Shown piece after piece: positions 43,790 through 54,108 of a DNA stretch of 64,000 nucleotides. The translations under genes were made by a program, and so were the position numbers. Position 1 is the stretch's first letter; each line of letters opens with the position of its first letter. The notes beneath the pieces were generated by a model that searched no databases, was not told the origin of the DNA, and saw only the letters and a program-made list of their open reading frames with translations. Source of the DNA: Penicillium oxalicum (Eukaryota > Ascomycota > Eurotiomycetes > Eurotiales > Aspergillaceae); contig NC_064652.1 of NCBI RefSeq assembly GCF_001723175.1, forward strand, positions 3,224,001 to 3,288,000, in the 5' to 3' direction.

Positions 43790-44355
43790 TGTAAATTAAT
43801 TTTTGGTTCGAGAAGGAGCTCAAATGCAACTCGGCGGAGCAAAGGGTGTATAAAAGACTTCCATGGCCGTTTACCTACAGGACTACGAACTTGACTGATG
43901 AAAATAAGGGCACAGTAACTCTTGTGAGTTGATATTTATCTTATTGCCAGGGAAAGTTGAGGGCCACGGTGAATGGACTCCGGGCGCACGGGACCGCGAA
44001 GTGTTGATTGGCCTTCATTCTTTTTTATCATTCACCCCGGTAATTCCAATGCCTTGACCGTAGCTAATCTGTCTGGGATGTGGCTCTAGTGGCTTGACGA
44101 AACAGTAATTTGCGGTTGAGCGTGATGAAGATCAGAACGGGGAGTAAAAATATGAGGTTCCCAAATGAGTTGGCGCATGTTTTCCGAGCTCTAGAATATG
44201 GCTTCAGCAGAGCCCGTCTACTTCTGCCTAAGCACTTTGTGATCTGAGTAGTATCGTCCAATATGGCGCTATATAACGCCCCATGGTCTACACATCTCTC
44301 ATTCTCTTTGGCTGAAACTTCTTGCAAAGGTTGAAAACCTCAGAGTTGCGGAAAG

Positions 44356-45368
44356 ATGCGCGTTCATGCAAGAAACAAACTCGATTTCATCTTTTCAGTC
44401 GTGTCGCTGTCTATTTCCATCGGGACTCTCATCTGTCTGGCCATTGTTTTCGCCGGATGTACGTCCTCTTCGTCACCGAGTAATCTCTATTTCATGAAGG
44501 TGAGCAAAATAGAATGATGGAGTGATGTAGTTTTAAAACTTGCGACTGATTTTGGCGGCATAGGTCAATCTGACAGAGTTCCCTAAGCTCGGGAATCTCG
44601 ACCTTCGTCGGTCGGTGAATGTCATAAGATCCGATATCTCTGATATTTCAGGCACAGTCACGAGTGAGGCCACCAAGGTGGGGGAGAGTGCAGCAGATGG
44701 TGTCACTCAAGCAAGCGCAACTGTGCAGGCGGCAGTGGGCCAAGTGAGCAGTAAAGTGGAATCTATCTCCAATGAACTCAAAGTGAAGCTCCCGGGGTAC
44801 TATTCTGTTGGGCTCTGGGGTTACTGCCAAGGAGAAAAGGGTGGTGCCCATTATTCAAATTGCTCGAAGCCCAGCACTTCATTTTCGTTCGACCTTGTGG
44901 ATATCTTCCGTTCGGCCGCACCAGAGATGGACAACGTGCTTCCTAGTGAAGGCAACAAAATCCTTTCTGGATACCATAATCTCGCAAAGTGGTCTATATC
45001 AACTTACATGGTCGGCTTTATTGCAACAGCTTCTGCGTTCGTATTGGGCAGCATGACAATACTCTGTTCGCTGGGGGGCAAGTGGTGCCAGATACTGCTC
45101 GTTCTCTTGTCTACGGTATGTCAAACAGGCCCTTCCAGACGGGTATGCTGACCAGATTTAGGTGGCAACTATCTGTATAATTGCTGCATCCGGGTTGATC
45201 ACAGGAATATACCTACCGACCACCGGGGCTGTGCAAACTGTCCTTGGGAGTTTGGGCGCGCACGCCAGCATTGGAGCACGCATGTTCACGGCCACATGGC
45301 TGGCAGTAGGCTTCTCCGTTCTGACCTGGCTGGCATGGTTGATCATCTTAGTGTGCTGTTGTATTTGA
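44356..45368 (+). CDS. SUR7/PalI-family four-TM plasma membrane protein
   Basis: Exons 44356-44499, 44564-45115 and 45162-45368. Introns of 64 nt (GTGAGC..CATAG) and 46 nt (GTATGT..TTTAG) are both in phase 0; the product is 300 residues. Transmembrane segment 1 is near residues 10-33 (IFSVVSLSISIGTLICLAIV). A long external loop holds YYSVGLWGYCQGEKG and SNCSKP, the conserved W..YC..C pattern of SUR7/PalI proteins. Three more hydrophobic spans follow (YMVGFIATASAFVLGSM; LLVLLSTVATICIIAASG; FSVLTWLAWLIILVCCC). The loop is extended by an Ala/Ser/Val-rich coiled-coil-like insertion. Known family members act in eisosome and plasma membrane organisation, or in pH signalling. A single complete gene lying between the two NLR copies. 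Confidence 0.85.
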
Positions 45369-45842
45369 AGGAGATAGATAGTTTCTCTGTGGAATACAGT
45401 ACACTAGAAGTAGAACAGATTGATATTCATTTTTCAGATTAACTAGGCCACCTAAATCAGGTCCTTTGCTTCCAGTGACCTTGATATTGCGTTGGTCTTT
45501 CCATACGTTACAGACAAGTGCATAACCAGCTTCACCAATTTGCATACTGTTGTTAATTCTGTGCCCCACTGATAAGACTCTAGCCTGAAAGTTGGGTGCT
45601 GTTTAGTGGGGTATGGTATGTACTCTTCTTTTCCCCCCTGGCGTAGAACCTTCCAGATCTTGTCACTGAGTCAGCCATCTAATTGTGGCAAATCGATCCG
45701 GAGGCTCGTGGAACTTGGTGGCACATTCCATTAGCACCAAAGGGCCATATAAATTCTACTTTTCTCCCAGGCCCTTCTTTTACAAAGAGATTAGGAAATA
45801 GAGGATGGAATGAGGATGGAAATTATCGACGACTGCTATAGA
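45369..45842. other. Intergenic
   Basis: 3' flank of the SUR7-like gene and the edge of the inverted duplication. No gene supported. Confidence 0.4.
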
Positions 45843-48813
45843 CGAAATAGTAGGAAAGAAACCCGCCCTGATTCGTGTCCTAAGGCAAGTGAATCCCCAT
45901 TAATCGCGGAACACGTAGGCCGAAAGTCAGGAGGAAGCCAGAGTACATTTTTGCCGTTCATGTTTATTCACCGTCCTTGCTCAATAAAGATCGCCCGATT
46001 CTTATGGGTTGAATTAGAAGCAAGATTTTCGTGGCCGGATTGAACATCGAGGGTGCCTAAGTTGGTGATTAGATATGAAACCTCTTGAGAAAAGTCGATT
46101 TTGTTGACGATTCCCTTAGTGGTCAAGGTCTCTTGCAGGCCGCCCGTCGCCGTGTCCCAGAGCCGCACGGTGTTATCCCCAGAGCCGGACGCCAGCAGCC
46201 GGCCGTCGGGCGAGAAGGCCACCGAGTGAACCGAGTTCGAATGGCCCTCGAGAGTCTGTAATTCTGCACTCCATTTTTCATTAACTTGTGGGAACTGGCA
46301 TATCCAACTTAGAAGCTCTGACTTAAACTCTCTACGGATTATTGTCGTTCGAGGTGTAAACACTAGCCCTGCGTAATAAATCTGAAGTAGTGCTTCGTCG
46401 GCTATCTGGCGATTTTTCAGAACAAAGCGCGTTCCACTATGCAGAAAATCCGATATCACAGGATTGTCGTCGCACTATATCTATTAGTGTAAGTCTTAAA
46501 TAGCTATGTTCTATGTTACTTACTAATTTAACCGTGTGGAGGAGATCAAGCATACCCACCACCTCGGATATAAGACCTAGTAGACTCATCTCCTCCAGCC
46601 AGTGCAGAAAATGCTTCTGAAGAAATAGTAGCATATCTTCTATCCCGGGAGATAGATCCTGACTTTGCTTGAGGTGGTGTATCCAGTAGTGACAAGAGTA
46701 CTGTAATTCCGGCGGGAGATATTAGCGGATATCTTGGGGGATGTCTGCTTTCTGCGCTCCAGGATTTGCGAGATTACAGATATCCTTCCGTAGATGACTT
46801 TGCATGGTTTTGAGACAGCAGTGAGCAATTTCTTTATGCTTTCTTTGCTCATCCACAAGAAATTTGCTGCTAGACCGGACCAAAAAATCCCGAAATGATA
46901 GATGTAGGATCCTAACAGGCTAATCTCGGTCACCGGGAATGCTCAAAACAGAGCGGAATGAATCTAATCGATTGCTGATCTGGTCTGCTCCTATCCCAGT
47001 AAACCGCGATAGGGCATTTATAGAAAGCGGATCAGCGAGAAGAATGATAACACCGACTATGTCCTGGAACTCTTGCAGGAGCTGCTGCTGCTCCGATTCA
47101 TCACTCTCTTGATCGTCCAGTAGTCGCGTCAGAATTGGCAGGTATATCTTATCCATTTTCGATACATATTTGGCTTGGTCCGTTAGAAGCTCTTCGAGGC
47201 GGAGTTTGGATTCCCATTTTGCATTTTCGATGTAGCGGCACACAGTAGCAGCCGAAATAAACAGTGGAACGGACACTGTGACCAATTTTTGGATGACGTC
47301 ATCGCCGGGCCAGTCGTGGGAAATATTTCTGTCGTGTTTAATTTTCCTAAATCGGTCCTGTAGGAATAAATATATGTCACGTTCTGTCACTTCCTCGGGT
47401 ATCTCATGAAGAGCTAGGTCCTGATACCCATGATCTGCGATCTCCGAAAAGCCGAGGCTGATTGGGAGTTCGGGTCTGCTCGTTAAGAAGATCCGTAGAC
47501 GAACCGATTTTGCCTTCTGCAGAAGAGCCAATAATCGAATGATGTTCCGGACATCTTGATCATGTTCGCATTCGTCCAAAGCGTCGATCACTATCACAGC
47601 GGTTTGAGGTTGCCGGCCGAGTTGGTCAAGATCGAGCAGCGGTTGAAGGAGTAGTTTCTCAAACTGCTCCCTGAGCGATTTTGACACAATGTCGGGGTCA
47701 TCGTGGAGTGCCTTATGCACGCCAGACCTCAGCTCAGGAATCATGCGCATTAGTTGCCTTGTTAAGGTCGGGAAAAACTTCTTCGCGTTCCCTCGGTCCC
47801 GTTCACCCCTCTTAAAGAAGAAGCTGGCACCTAGCTAGTTTTTTTCCTTGAGCGACCTGGCCACAGTCCGAGATATTGTGGATTTTCCTGTCCCAGCCAT
47901 TCCCTTTAACCAGAAAATGCTTTTTTGAGATGGCGAAATAGCCCAGTCCATTATCTTCTGGAGTAACTCGGTCCTGGTGCCTTGAAGACATTCCGTTTTG
48001 TTTCGATCGGAGAATGAGTCATACGCTGCCTCTATCGCGCCGTCCAACTTCCCAAGATCCATATATTGATTAATACGGTCGGTATTGTGGACCACGCCGG
48101 CCATCAGAGAACTATGCTGTCTTTTAGTCTATAATCAAGAGTTATATATTCGTGCTTGATTGTTAGGACTACCCGTCTAGTCCTGCGGAGGTTCGGATCA
48201 GAGTGAAGGTCCCAGGGTGGCCCCTAGCATATGATTCAGACTAATCGCTGAGGAACTAAGGTGGCTGCTCCTGTGAGCAGTAGTTAGGGCCCGCGGGTAC
48301 GGCGGGACATAACTACATCTTGCGCAAAAGTACTACGGCGGCCTATAGGCCCCATGTGCGTAGTGCGGCTGGGTCGTAACATTGATAAAAATACCTCTGA
48401 TCCACCTGTAAAGACAAGAGGAATAAAGGTTTATATCTCTCAAGATTCTGAGTAACGCCTTCGACCTCTGTGCGTTTCAGGGGCCACTTTAAGGCTCGAA
48501 ATCCAAATCTCTTCATCAGCTTCTTTCCTTTTCCTGGATCAAGTTTTTCTTCTAAGCCTCGGAGGTCAGAGAGGCAATCGGCAATATTGCTGCCGAGTCG
48601 TGAGGATGTAGGTAGGGCCTTTCCGTCGTTACTCTGAAGGAATTTCTGCAGATCTTGGAGTGTCCCTTGGAGGTCTATAATCGCCCGTTGTAGGGTAAAA
48701 ATTTCATCTCGTGCAACTTTCACCTCTTGAATGTAGCCCCCGCAAAGCTTCACAAGGCTTCCCGTTATTTGAATGACCGCGATAACGCTCGCCGCCGAGG
48801 ATAAAACTTCCAT
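45843..48813 (-). pseudogene. Second NACHT-WD40 NLR copy, inactivated
   Basis: Inverted copy of the gene at 34896-38404 with the same exon layout: exon 1 is 48813-48395 (419 nt, identical length), exon 2 is 48111-46524 and exon 3 starts at 46474. Walker A (WLKGMAGTGKST) and Walker B (VIVIDALDEC) remain. Nonsense codons: TAG 47835-47837, TAG 46920-46922 (CAG in the intact copy), TAA 46722-46724 (CAA in the intact copy) and TGA at 45968 (TGG in the intact copy). The intact-like sequence continues past the last stop to about 45843. Only one clear WD40 unit remains against seven. Intron 1 has grown from 56 to 283 nt. The C to T and G to A nonsense changes fit RIP of a duplicated gene. Confidence 0.93.
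48112..48394. repeat. Inserted sequence in intron 1 of the NLR pseudogene
   Basis: The homologous intron in the intact copy is 56 nt; here it is 283 nt. The extra ~227 bp has higher GC than its surroundings and no open frame. A small non-autonomous transposon insertion is likely, but I could not define terminal repeats. Confidence 0.45.
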
Positions 48814-49444
48814 TGTGGAAAACACGGCACAATAGCCTATGTTCGATATAGGTAGGTAGGATAGCAGTTGAAGTGTAATAACTTCGGGTTCGATATACAG
48901 TCAGGCTTTGCTGGCGAGATAAAGGGTTAAAGAGGGGTAAGTTAGGCGCAGGGTGTGAGGCCGTAATCTGGAGTGCATCTCACGTGTTAATATGACTAAT
49001 CATGCGTTTCACTAGTGAAAAGATAAGTTTAAAGATGCAAGAAGACTTGGATATAAGGAATGAGGGCTAACTGATTATTTAATTTATCCAATGAAATACC
49101 ACGACTTATTTCTATTATACAGTACGGTACGCAAGAGAACATCGACAAAGTCTGTCGCGTGGGTACAGCATTGGGTTGTCGGCTAGACTGTCGGCCCGAA
49201 CCGATCCAGAGTCGAAATTACTGCTTAGTCAAATGCATGGTGCACCAATTGGATGTCAACAAGTCTGAATTGCTATAAAGCCCCTAGTTATCTGGCAATT
49301 TATGTGGGCATAATAATGACTAATACATGCGGTGTAATACTATCTCCGGTGCTCCGGTGTCCACTGCTGCTTCTGTTCCGACACCCAGATCCGGATCCGC
49401 CACGCTTCCTTGCGCCCTTGGCCACCAGCTCGACAAAGACCACC
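48814..49444. other. Upstream flank of the NLR pseudogene
   Basis: Partly homologous to 34625-34895 in inverse orientation (CGGGCCG, CTGTACCCAC and similar patches), extending the inverted duplication. No gene. Confidence 0.45.
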
Positions 49445-49628
49445 ATGGCGCCTCGACTCGCCCCCTCCTAGCGGGTGATGATTCGTGATATGATTGACAG
49501 CAGATCGCTGACTACCTCAGAGATGGCAGAAGCTGCTGGTTGCAGCAAACGTTCGATCATTACCATCAGTAATAACCTCCGAATGTTCGGCGATGTTCGA
49601 GCACCCTTGATCCCTGGTGGCCGTCCTA
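49445..49628 (+). mobile_element. Tc1-like transposase relic, cut by a small element
   Basis: The ATG at 49445 reads MAPRLAPS, TAG, then MIRDMIDSRSLTTSEMAEAA, GCSKRSIITI and LRMFGDVRAPLIPGGRP, the N-terminal part of the same transposase type as at 38.7-39.7 kb. It stops where the TCGCGAG-rich element begins, at a TA. It mirrors the relic at 34437-34625. Confidence 0.8.
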
Positions 49629-50253
49629 GGCCTTGCAATTACTCGCGAGTCCTCGTGTTACGGCACTCACACCTGGACCAGCCAGGTAAAGGCCTACACA
49701 GGATGGCCCGGAAGCCCAAGGGGCCCCGGGACCCCAGGATCACCTGACCCAGGACCAGGGCGGGAAGGAACCGGGACTACTGATAACCCGCAGGACCGTG
49801 GGTCACATGACCCACGGGCTGGGAGATACAGGCGGGAGAAGGCAGAAGGATATAGAATCCTGAACGATTAGTTTGAATACGATCCAGACCCTACAGGTCC
49901 TCCCACTCTTACTCCAAGTTCTCACAGGACCTTCCCAGGTCCTAACACCTCGGCTCGCGCTACTCGCGAGCCGTACGACGGTAATACACTAGTAATCGAG
50001 CCGATCGAACCGTGAGTTTTTCTGGCTCGCTATACATAATAATAAATTACCGGCTCGATTTTACAATACCGTACGAACGGGAAGACTCGCGAGTTAAGGA
50101 CTCGCGAGTTCGAGCCAGTCTTTCCGGCTCGCGAGTAATTTTCCGCGAGCCAGGGACTCGCGAGTCTTCCGGCTCGCGAGTTCGAGCCAGAAGTGCGAGC
50201 CGGCTCGCGAGTCGAGTCCAAAAAGCCGGCTCGCCGCGAGTAATTGCAAGGTC
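49629..50253 (-). mobile_element. TCGCGAG-rich non-autonomous element, copy A, interrupted by a solo LTR
   Basis: Ends are GGCCTTGCAATTACTCGCGAG (left) and the complement of GACCTTGCAATTACTCGCGG (right), each next to TA (49627-49628 and 50254-50255). Without the LTR and one target copy the element is about 328 bp. The interior is packed with palindromic ACTCGCGAGT/GGCTCGCGAGCC words and can fold extensively. No open frame of its own. Terminal inverted repeats and TA flanks suggest a mariner-type MITE. The orientation is opposite to copy B. Confidence 0.85.
49656..49947. mobile_element. Solo LTR, 292 bp, with 5-bp target site duplication
   Basis: Begins TGTTACGG and ends CCTAACA (TG..CA ends within TGTTA/TAACA). 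It is flanked by CCTCG at 49651-49655 and 49948-49952, a perfect 5-bp duplication. No internal retroelement genes are present, so the internal region was lost by LTR-LTR recombination. It lies inside copy A of the TCGCGAG element, which makes it the youngest insertion in this nest. Confidence 0.9.
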
Positions 50254-50255
50254 TA

Positions 50256-51632
50256 ACCTCACCCACCTCAACTAGCTGATTTGCCTGCTGAGCTAGTTGT
50301 AGGCCCTCTTGAACAGTTAGACCCTCATCGCAAGGTATCTGCCTAGTTGACCGTTTGCGCTTCTTGATAACCTTCTCATTTGCTACGCGTAAATTAGCGA
50401 TTTCTTACGATAGTATCGCGGCGTTATGCATCGAGAGATAGGCACTCTTGATAATCTGATCCACAGCAGTTTTTGATGGCGACGGAGGGCTATTTGAGCG
50501 CTATTTCAATAGATTCTTGTGTAAGATAGCCTGTTTCTGTAGCTGAGCCACGGTTCTAGGTGTTTTTGGTATAAATTAGCTAGATCGGCTGGTTAGCCAG
50601 CTAGTTGGTGGTATAGGCGTTCGTAGAGAGATATTAAGCTTCGAAAGCACCCTTTCTGCATCAATCCCTACTAGCCTACTAGCTACGAAGCTATTTTAAA
50701 TAGTAACTAGTGTAGTGGGGGATTCGGTTGCATGTACTTAAAGGCGGATATTCAGTAGTAGGAGATGCCTGAGAGCCTTACCGTCGAGGAAGGTTATCTA
50801 GGACCCAGCTTGCGGGATCCGGCATCATCATCACACTTGATCAACAGTTTGGACGGAGGATTCAGGACAGTCTTTACAGTCGGATTCCTTACGCTTGCAA
50901 TGTCACACTCTTTTTGATTCCTGCCTTTGGTACCTGATATCGGATCTCACGATTACCTTGGAGGATTCCAGGACTTACGTGCTGGTGGGTTTGGTTTGGT
51001 TCCTCTATGACTCGACCTGTCTGGTGAGATCAGACTGCCGTGAGCATTCCCCTCTTCACTAGTTAAAAGGCCTCTAGCCGCGCGCATTAATAGTTATCAA
51101 GGAAATCAAATTTATCGATGTGATTGTAGCCCCTACTAGACCTTGCAATTACTCGCGGCGAGCCGGCTTTTTGGACTCGCGAGTCGAGTCCCTGGCTCGC
51201 GGAAAATTACTCGCGAGTCTTCCCGCTCGTACGGTATTGTAAAATCGAGCCGGTAATTTATTATTATATATAGCGAGCCAGAAAAACTCGCGGTTCGATT
51301 GGCTCGATTACTAGTGTATTACCGTCGTACGGCTCGCGAGCCGGACTTTCTGACTCGAACTCGCGAGTCCTCGGCTCGCGAGTAATTGCAAGGCCTAGGT
51401 GAGGTAGTATCGCATGCGCAGGGCGAAACGCGTAATCAGCCAGATCAGCCAACTACCAGGGCTCCGCCTAAGTGTAGTGGGTGTGGGCAAGTTGGCCACA
51501 GGATCAATGTATGTAGAAATCGCCAGATCTAGTTAAATCAAGGGGTGTTGGTCGAGATAATTGATTTTGAAATTTCATGATGGGAGTTGGTGATCGGGAC
51601 GGCCGGGTGATCGGGACGGCCGGGAACTACGT
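50256..51632. mobile_element. Second pogo/Fot1-type element remnant, split and partly inverted
   Basis: The right end at 51632 is ..GGGAACTACGT followed by TA, with two tandem 17-bp motifs GTGATCGGGACGGCCGG just before it. This is the same layout as the first pogo element but diverged sequence. 51396-51535 encodes on the plus strand the zinc-knuckle C-terminus (CSGCGQVGHRI). 50256-51136 holds transposase sequence on the minus strand (for example the complement of GAGGGCCTACAACTAG matches GAGGGCCTACAGCTAG at 33785). The two parts are separated by copy B. The left end is missing. Confidence 0.8.
51139..51395 (+). mobile_element. TCGCGAG-rich non-autonomous element, copy B
   Basis: 257 bp with ends GACCTTGCAATTACTCGCGG and the complement of GGCCTTGCAATTACTCGCGAG, flanked by TA at 51137-51138 and 51396-51397. 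The interior closely matches copy A in inverse orientation (AAATCGAGCCGG, GGCTCGATTACTAGTG, ACCGTCGTACGG). Confidence 0.9.
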
Positions 51633-51895
51633 TAATACATACCCAGTTCATAAACTAGCGGCTTGGCAGTGGGGCCCAGAAAGAATGAGTGAGTGTAAAT
51701 TGGTGAAGCTGAATTTGCACTTCTCTGTATATATTAAAAGGCTCTCTGTATCTAGGCCAAGGAATTGCAGTCTACATGGATTGCGGAATTCGCGTTCTAT
51801 CAACGTTGAACTTAGATCCCCATAAAGCACTGCTGAGACTCATCGTTCAATTTTAAAGATTAAAAACTTGGGTTTCGGTCGGGTACCTGGGTGGG

Positions 51896-52425
51896 TCACT
51901 TTGCAGAGCAGAAAACAGCGTTCGCCGAAAAGCGGCTGTCGACCCGGCAAAATTCCTCACAGGCTGCCTGAGCATTACAGGCTTCATCAATCAGCTCATA
52001 GGCCGAGTTCCATAGTTCGTGCACAAGTTCATACACAGGCTGAAGCTGGTATTCCGAGCCGAGTGGCCCCTATTGGTGAAGCCGAAGCAAGTCGTTGGAT
52101 GCTTGAGTAGTTAGCTCTTGCAAGCGTTTGAGTAGGGTGTAACGTGCACGATAATAAGCATTCTCGCCCTGCTATCGGCCAATTTGTCGGACTATATCGG
52201 CAATCTCGTCCATGTTGGTGTGCGAGTCTGTGTAATGTCGCAAACAGCCTTCCACGATGTGATGAGCATTTAACCAAAGTGTACTGGATGCAGGTAGATC
52301 GCCAGAAAGAAGTACGTCTTGCGGTGAACGTCCAGTGTGATTAGCGTTGAGGGACGTTGATTCTCCTTTTTTGCGGGTCTCGTGAATATTGTTTGCCGGG
52401 GTCGTCCAATTCCATGGCCATGGCT
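51896..52425 (-). pseudogene. Relic coding region with several TAG codons, unknown family
   Basis: One minus-strand frame reads protein-like for about 175 codons: NHTGRSPQDVLLSGDLPASS, LWLNAHHIVEGCLRHYTDSH, IADIVRQIGR, TAG at 52172-52174, ENAYYRARYTLLKRLQELTT, LLRLHQ, TAG at 52070-52072, then YELVHELWNSAYELIDEACN, ending at TGA 51896-51898. The two TAGs are in the same register, and both suit CAG to TAG changes. Probably a helical protein, perhaps from a transposon or another broken accessory gene. Not recognised. Confidence 0.5.
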
Positions 52426-52521
52426 AGCTCAAGAAAATGTAGAAGTTCCTTCGAGGCAAATGAAGGTGGCAATCCCCCCTGTTCTCCTATCAAGGCTCCT
52501 CTGGAGCGATTCTAAGTCTGG

Positions 52522-52529
52522 TATAAAAG
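52522..52529 (+). promoter_or_regulatory. TATA box (TATAAAAG)
   Basis: TATAAAAG lies 44 bp upstream of the first ATG (52573) of the membrane-protein gene, at a plausible core-promoter distance. Confidence 0.55.
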
Positions 52530-52572
52530 CCTCTGCTCCTAACGCCCAGCGCCAGTGAAAGCCTCATTGAGC

Positions 52573-53295
52573 ATGTACAAAATGTCAACTATTGAAACCC
52601 AGAATCTACGCGATTGTGTCGTCCTTTCTATCATCAGTATTTTTGGACTATCCTACTTTTCTGTCTTCGCCGTTCAGCACCTTCTTTTTCACTTTCCCTC
52701 AACCCCTGACGGGATCATTAATGCTCTATCAGTCATCTTCTTCAGCGCCGGCGTCATCACGTGGTACCTCTCGACACTATCCTGGAGGGTTATTTCCGTT
52801 TTTCATGGCAGCCATACCGCGTGCTGGCAGAAGCTAGAGTTAGGTGGCGTTTTGTTCCTCATCTGGACGACTACCCTGCCAGCCGTGATCTTTCTGTTTC
52901 CCACGCAGCTATCTCTTCAGCTCGGTTATTTAGCTGCCTTCACCGTTATCGCTGTCAGAAATCTCGTAGACTTCTTAGCCTGCGACACAAGCATATCTGT
53001 GGCCCAAGTACGTTTTCCGTACCATTGTGCTTCCCTTGGCCTGTTGTCTCTGGTGCCGGCTATCTATTCTTTGACCGAGAACGCACACAACACCTCGGCA
53101 TTAGCAATCGAATTCGGTTACATGACCCTAAGAAATTCCCTCGCCGCCGGGTTTTACCTTCTTCGCCCTCTGGAGCGAACCCATGCTCTGTGTTGCTGGC
53201 GGCCTAGCCTCTACATGATGCACCTTGTCTTAGCCTACAGCTTGGTCAGCTACTCGAGAGTTGTCCTGAAATATGCGCTACAGTCAGCCGCATAA
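52573..53295 (+). CDS. Multi-pass membrane protein, PAQR/hemolysin III-like
   Basis: 240 residues from the ATG at 52573; an ATG three codons later is equally possible. The longer frame begins with a GTG and is not used. Seven hydrophobic spans can be seen, among them VVLSIISIFGLSYFSVFAVQ, GVLFLIWTTTLPAVIFLFP, LSLQLGYLAAFTVIAV, CASLGLLSLVPAIYSL and MMHLVLAYSLVSYSRVVL. The segment FYLLRPLERTH followed by a late His resembles the PER..PG..H pattern near the C-terminus of PAQR/hemolysin III proteins, but the metal-binding residues are not clearly conserved. Short homologues of this kind often sit in fungal accessory and biosynthetic loci. Role unknown; a membrane receptor or hydrolase is possible. 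Confidence 0.6.
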   Translation: MYKMSTIETQNLRDCVVLSIISIFGLSYFSVFAVQHLLFHFPSTPDGIINALSVIFFSAGVITWYLSTLSWRVISVFHGSHTACWQKLELGGVLFLIWTTTLPAVIFLFPTQLSLQLGYLAAFTVIAVRNLVDFLACDTSISVAQVRFPYHCASLGLLSLVPAIYSLTENAHNTSALAIEFGYMTLRNSLAAGFYLLRPLERTHALCCWRPSLYMMHLVLAYSLVSYSRVVLKYALQSAA

Positions 53296-54108
53296 CTAGA
53301 TTCGGGAATCATGCAGAATCTTGAAGAATGGCAGTTTTGTGAGGCATATTCGAATGGTAGAAATCGATTATTGTAGAAATCGAAGAGGATGACTGTCAAT
53401 TTGAATTCAATAGGGCCATTGTATTTTCACTGTACAGTAACATGTGAGGTCAAGGGCTTCTCGTTTTCCGATTTTGAGCTCGTAGTCAGTCCACATACTT
53501 CCAGTAGAACGAATGAGAGAAAGTAATCGGACCGGAGGCCTGTGACTCTACAACTGCCGCTTTTAGACGAGGCACTAAGCTGCTTACCGAGGAGCCAATG
53601 GGTTCCCACGCGGTCATGAACTAGGCGCCCCCGAACGTCCAAGTATTGATGCACAAGTTGAGAGCCACTTTTTGAACTTCACAGTTTTCACCGCTATCAG
53701 TGGCTACACACATCGACCCCGAATCTGGTGTGGGCCATACTATACCGGTTGATCAATCACGTGTGAACTTATAATGGCCTTATATTTTCGTAATTAAAGA
53801 GACCACATCATTTTTTTCGGTTGGACCCTGTTCAGCGTTCATTTTTCACCGTGGACAATCAGCTCTGCTGTCAGAGCTGACCCCTATCCCACAACCTGTT
53901 TGTCACTATATTGAACAATCGGTCATGATCCTGACAAAATTCAACCATAACTGTAAAGCAATCATGATCGAGTATTGGGCTCATTCCATCGCATCAATAT
54001 GTCAGGCGCATGCCCCGAGCGCGAGCCTACGCTCTTCAGTTACAACTTCTGCTTATTAGAGGACCACTTTTCCATATGTGTCAGTCGAAGGACTCTGTAC
54101 TTACAGCA
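53296..54108. other. Intergenic
   Basis: Low-complexity AT-rich sequence. A minus-strand frame at 53427-53654 lacks features. In-frame ATGs at 54010 and 54076 could extend the next gene's N-terminus. Confidence 0.4.

Noticed and set aside
44064..44327. 87-codon minus-strand frame with a hydrophobic stretch (NLIFLLPVLIFITLN)
   Set aside because: No homology, splice partner or leader evidence; it overlaps the promoter of the SUR7-like gene and is probably chance.
32179..51632. Idea that both pogo elements belong to the inverted NLR duplication
   Set aside because: Their terminal motifs differ clearly (GTGGCCCGCTCGACCGG against GTGATCGGGACGGCCGG) and the right terminal repeat at 51.6 kb is in the wrong orientation, so independent insertions are more likely.
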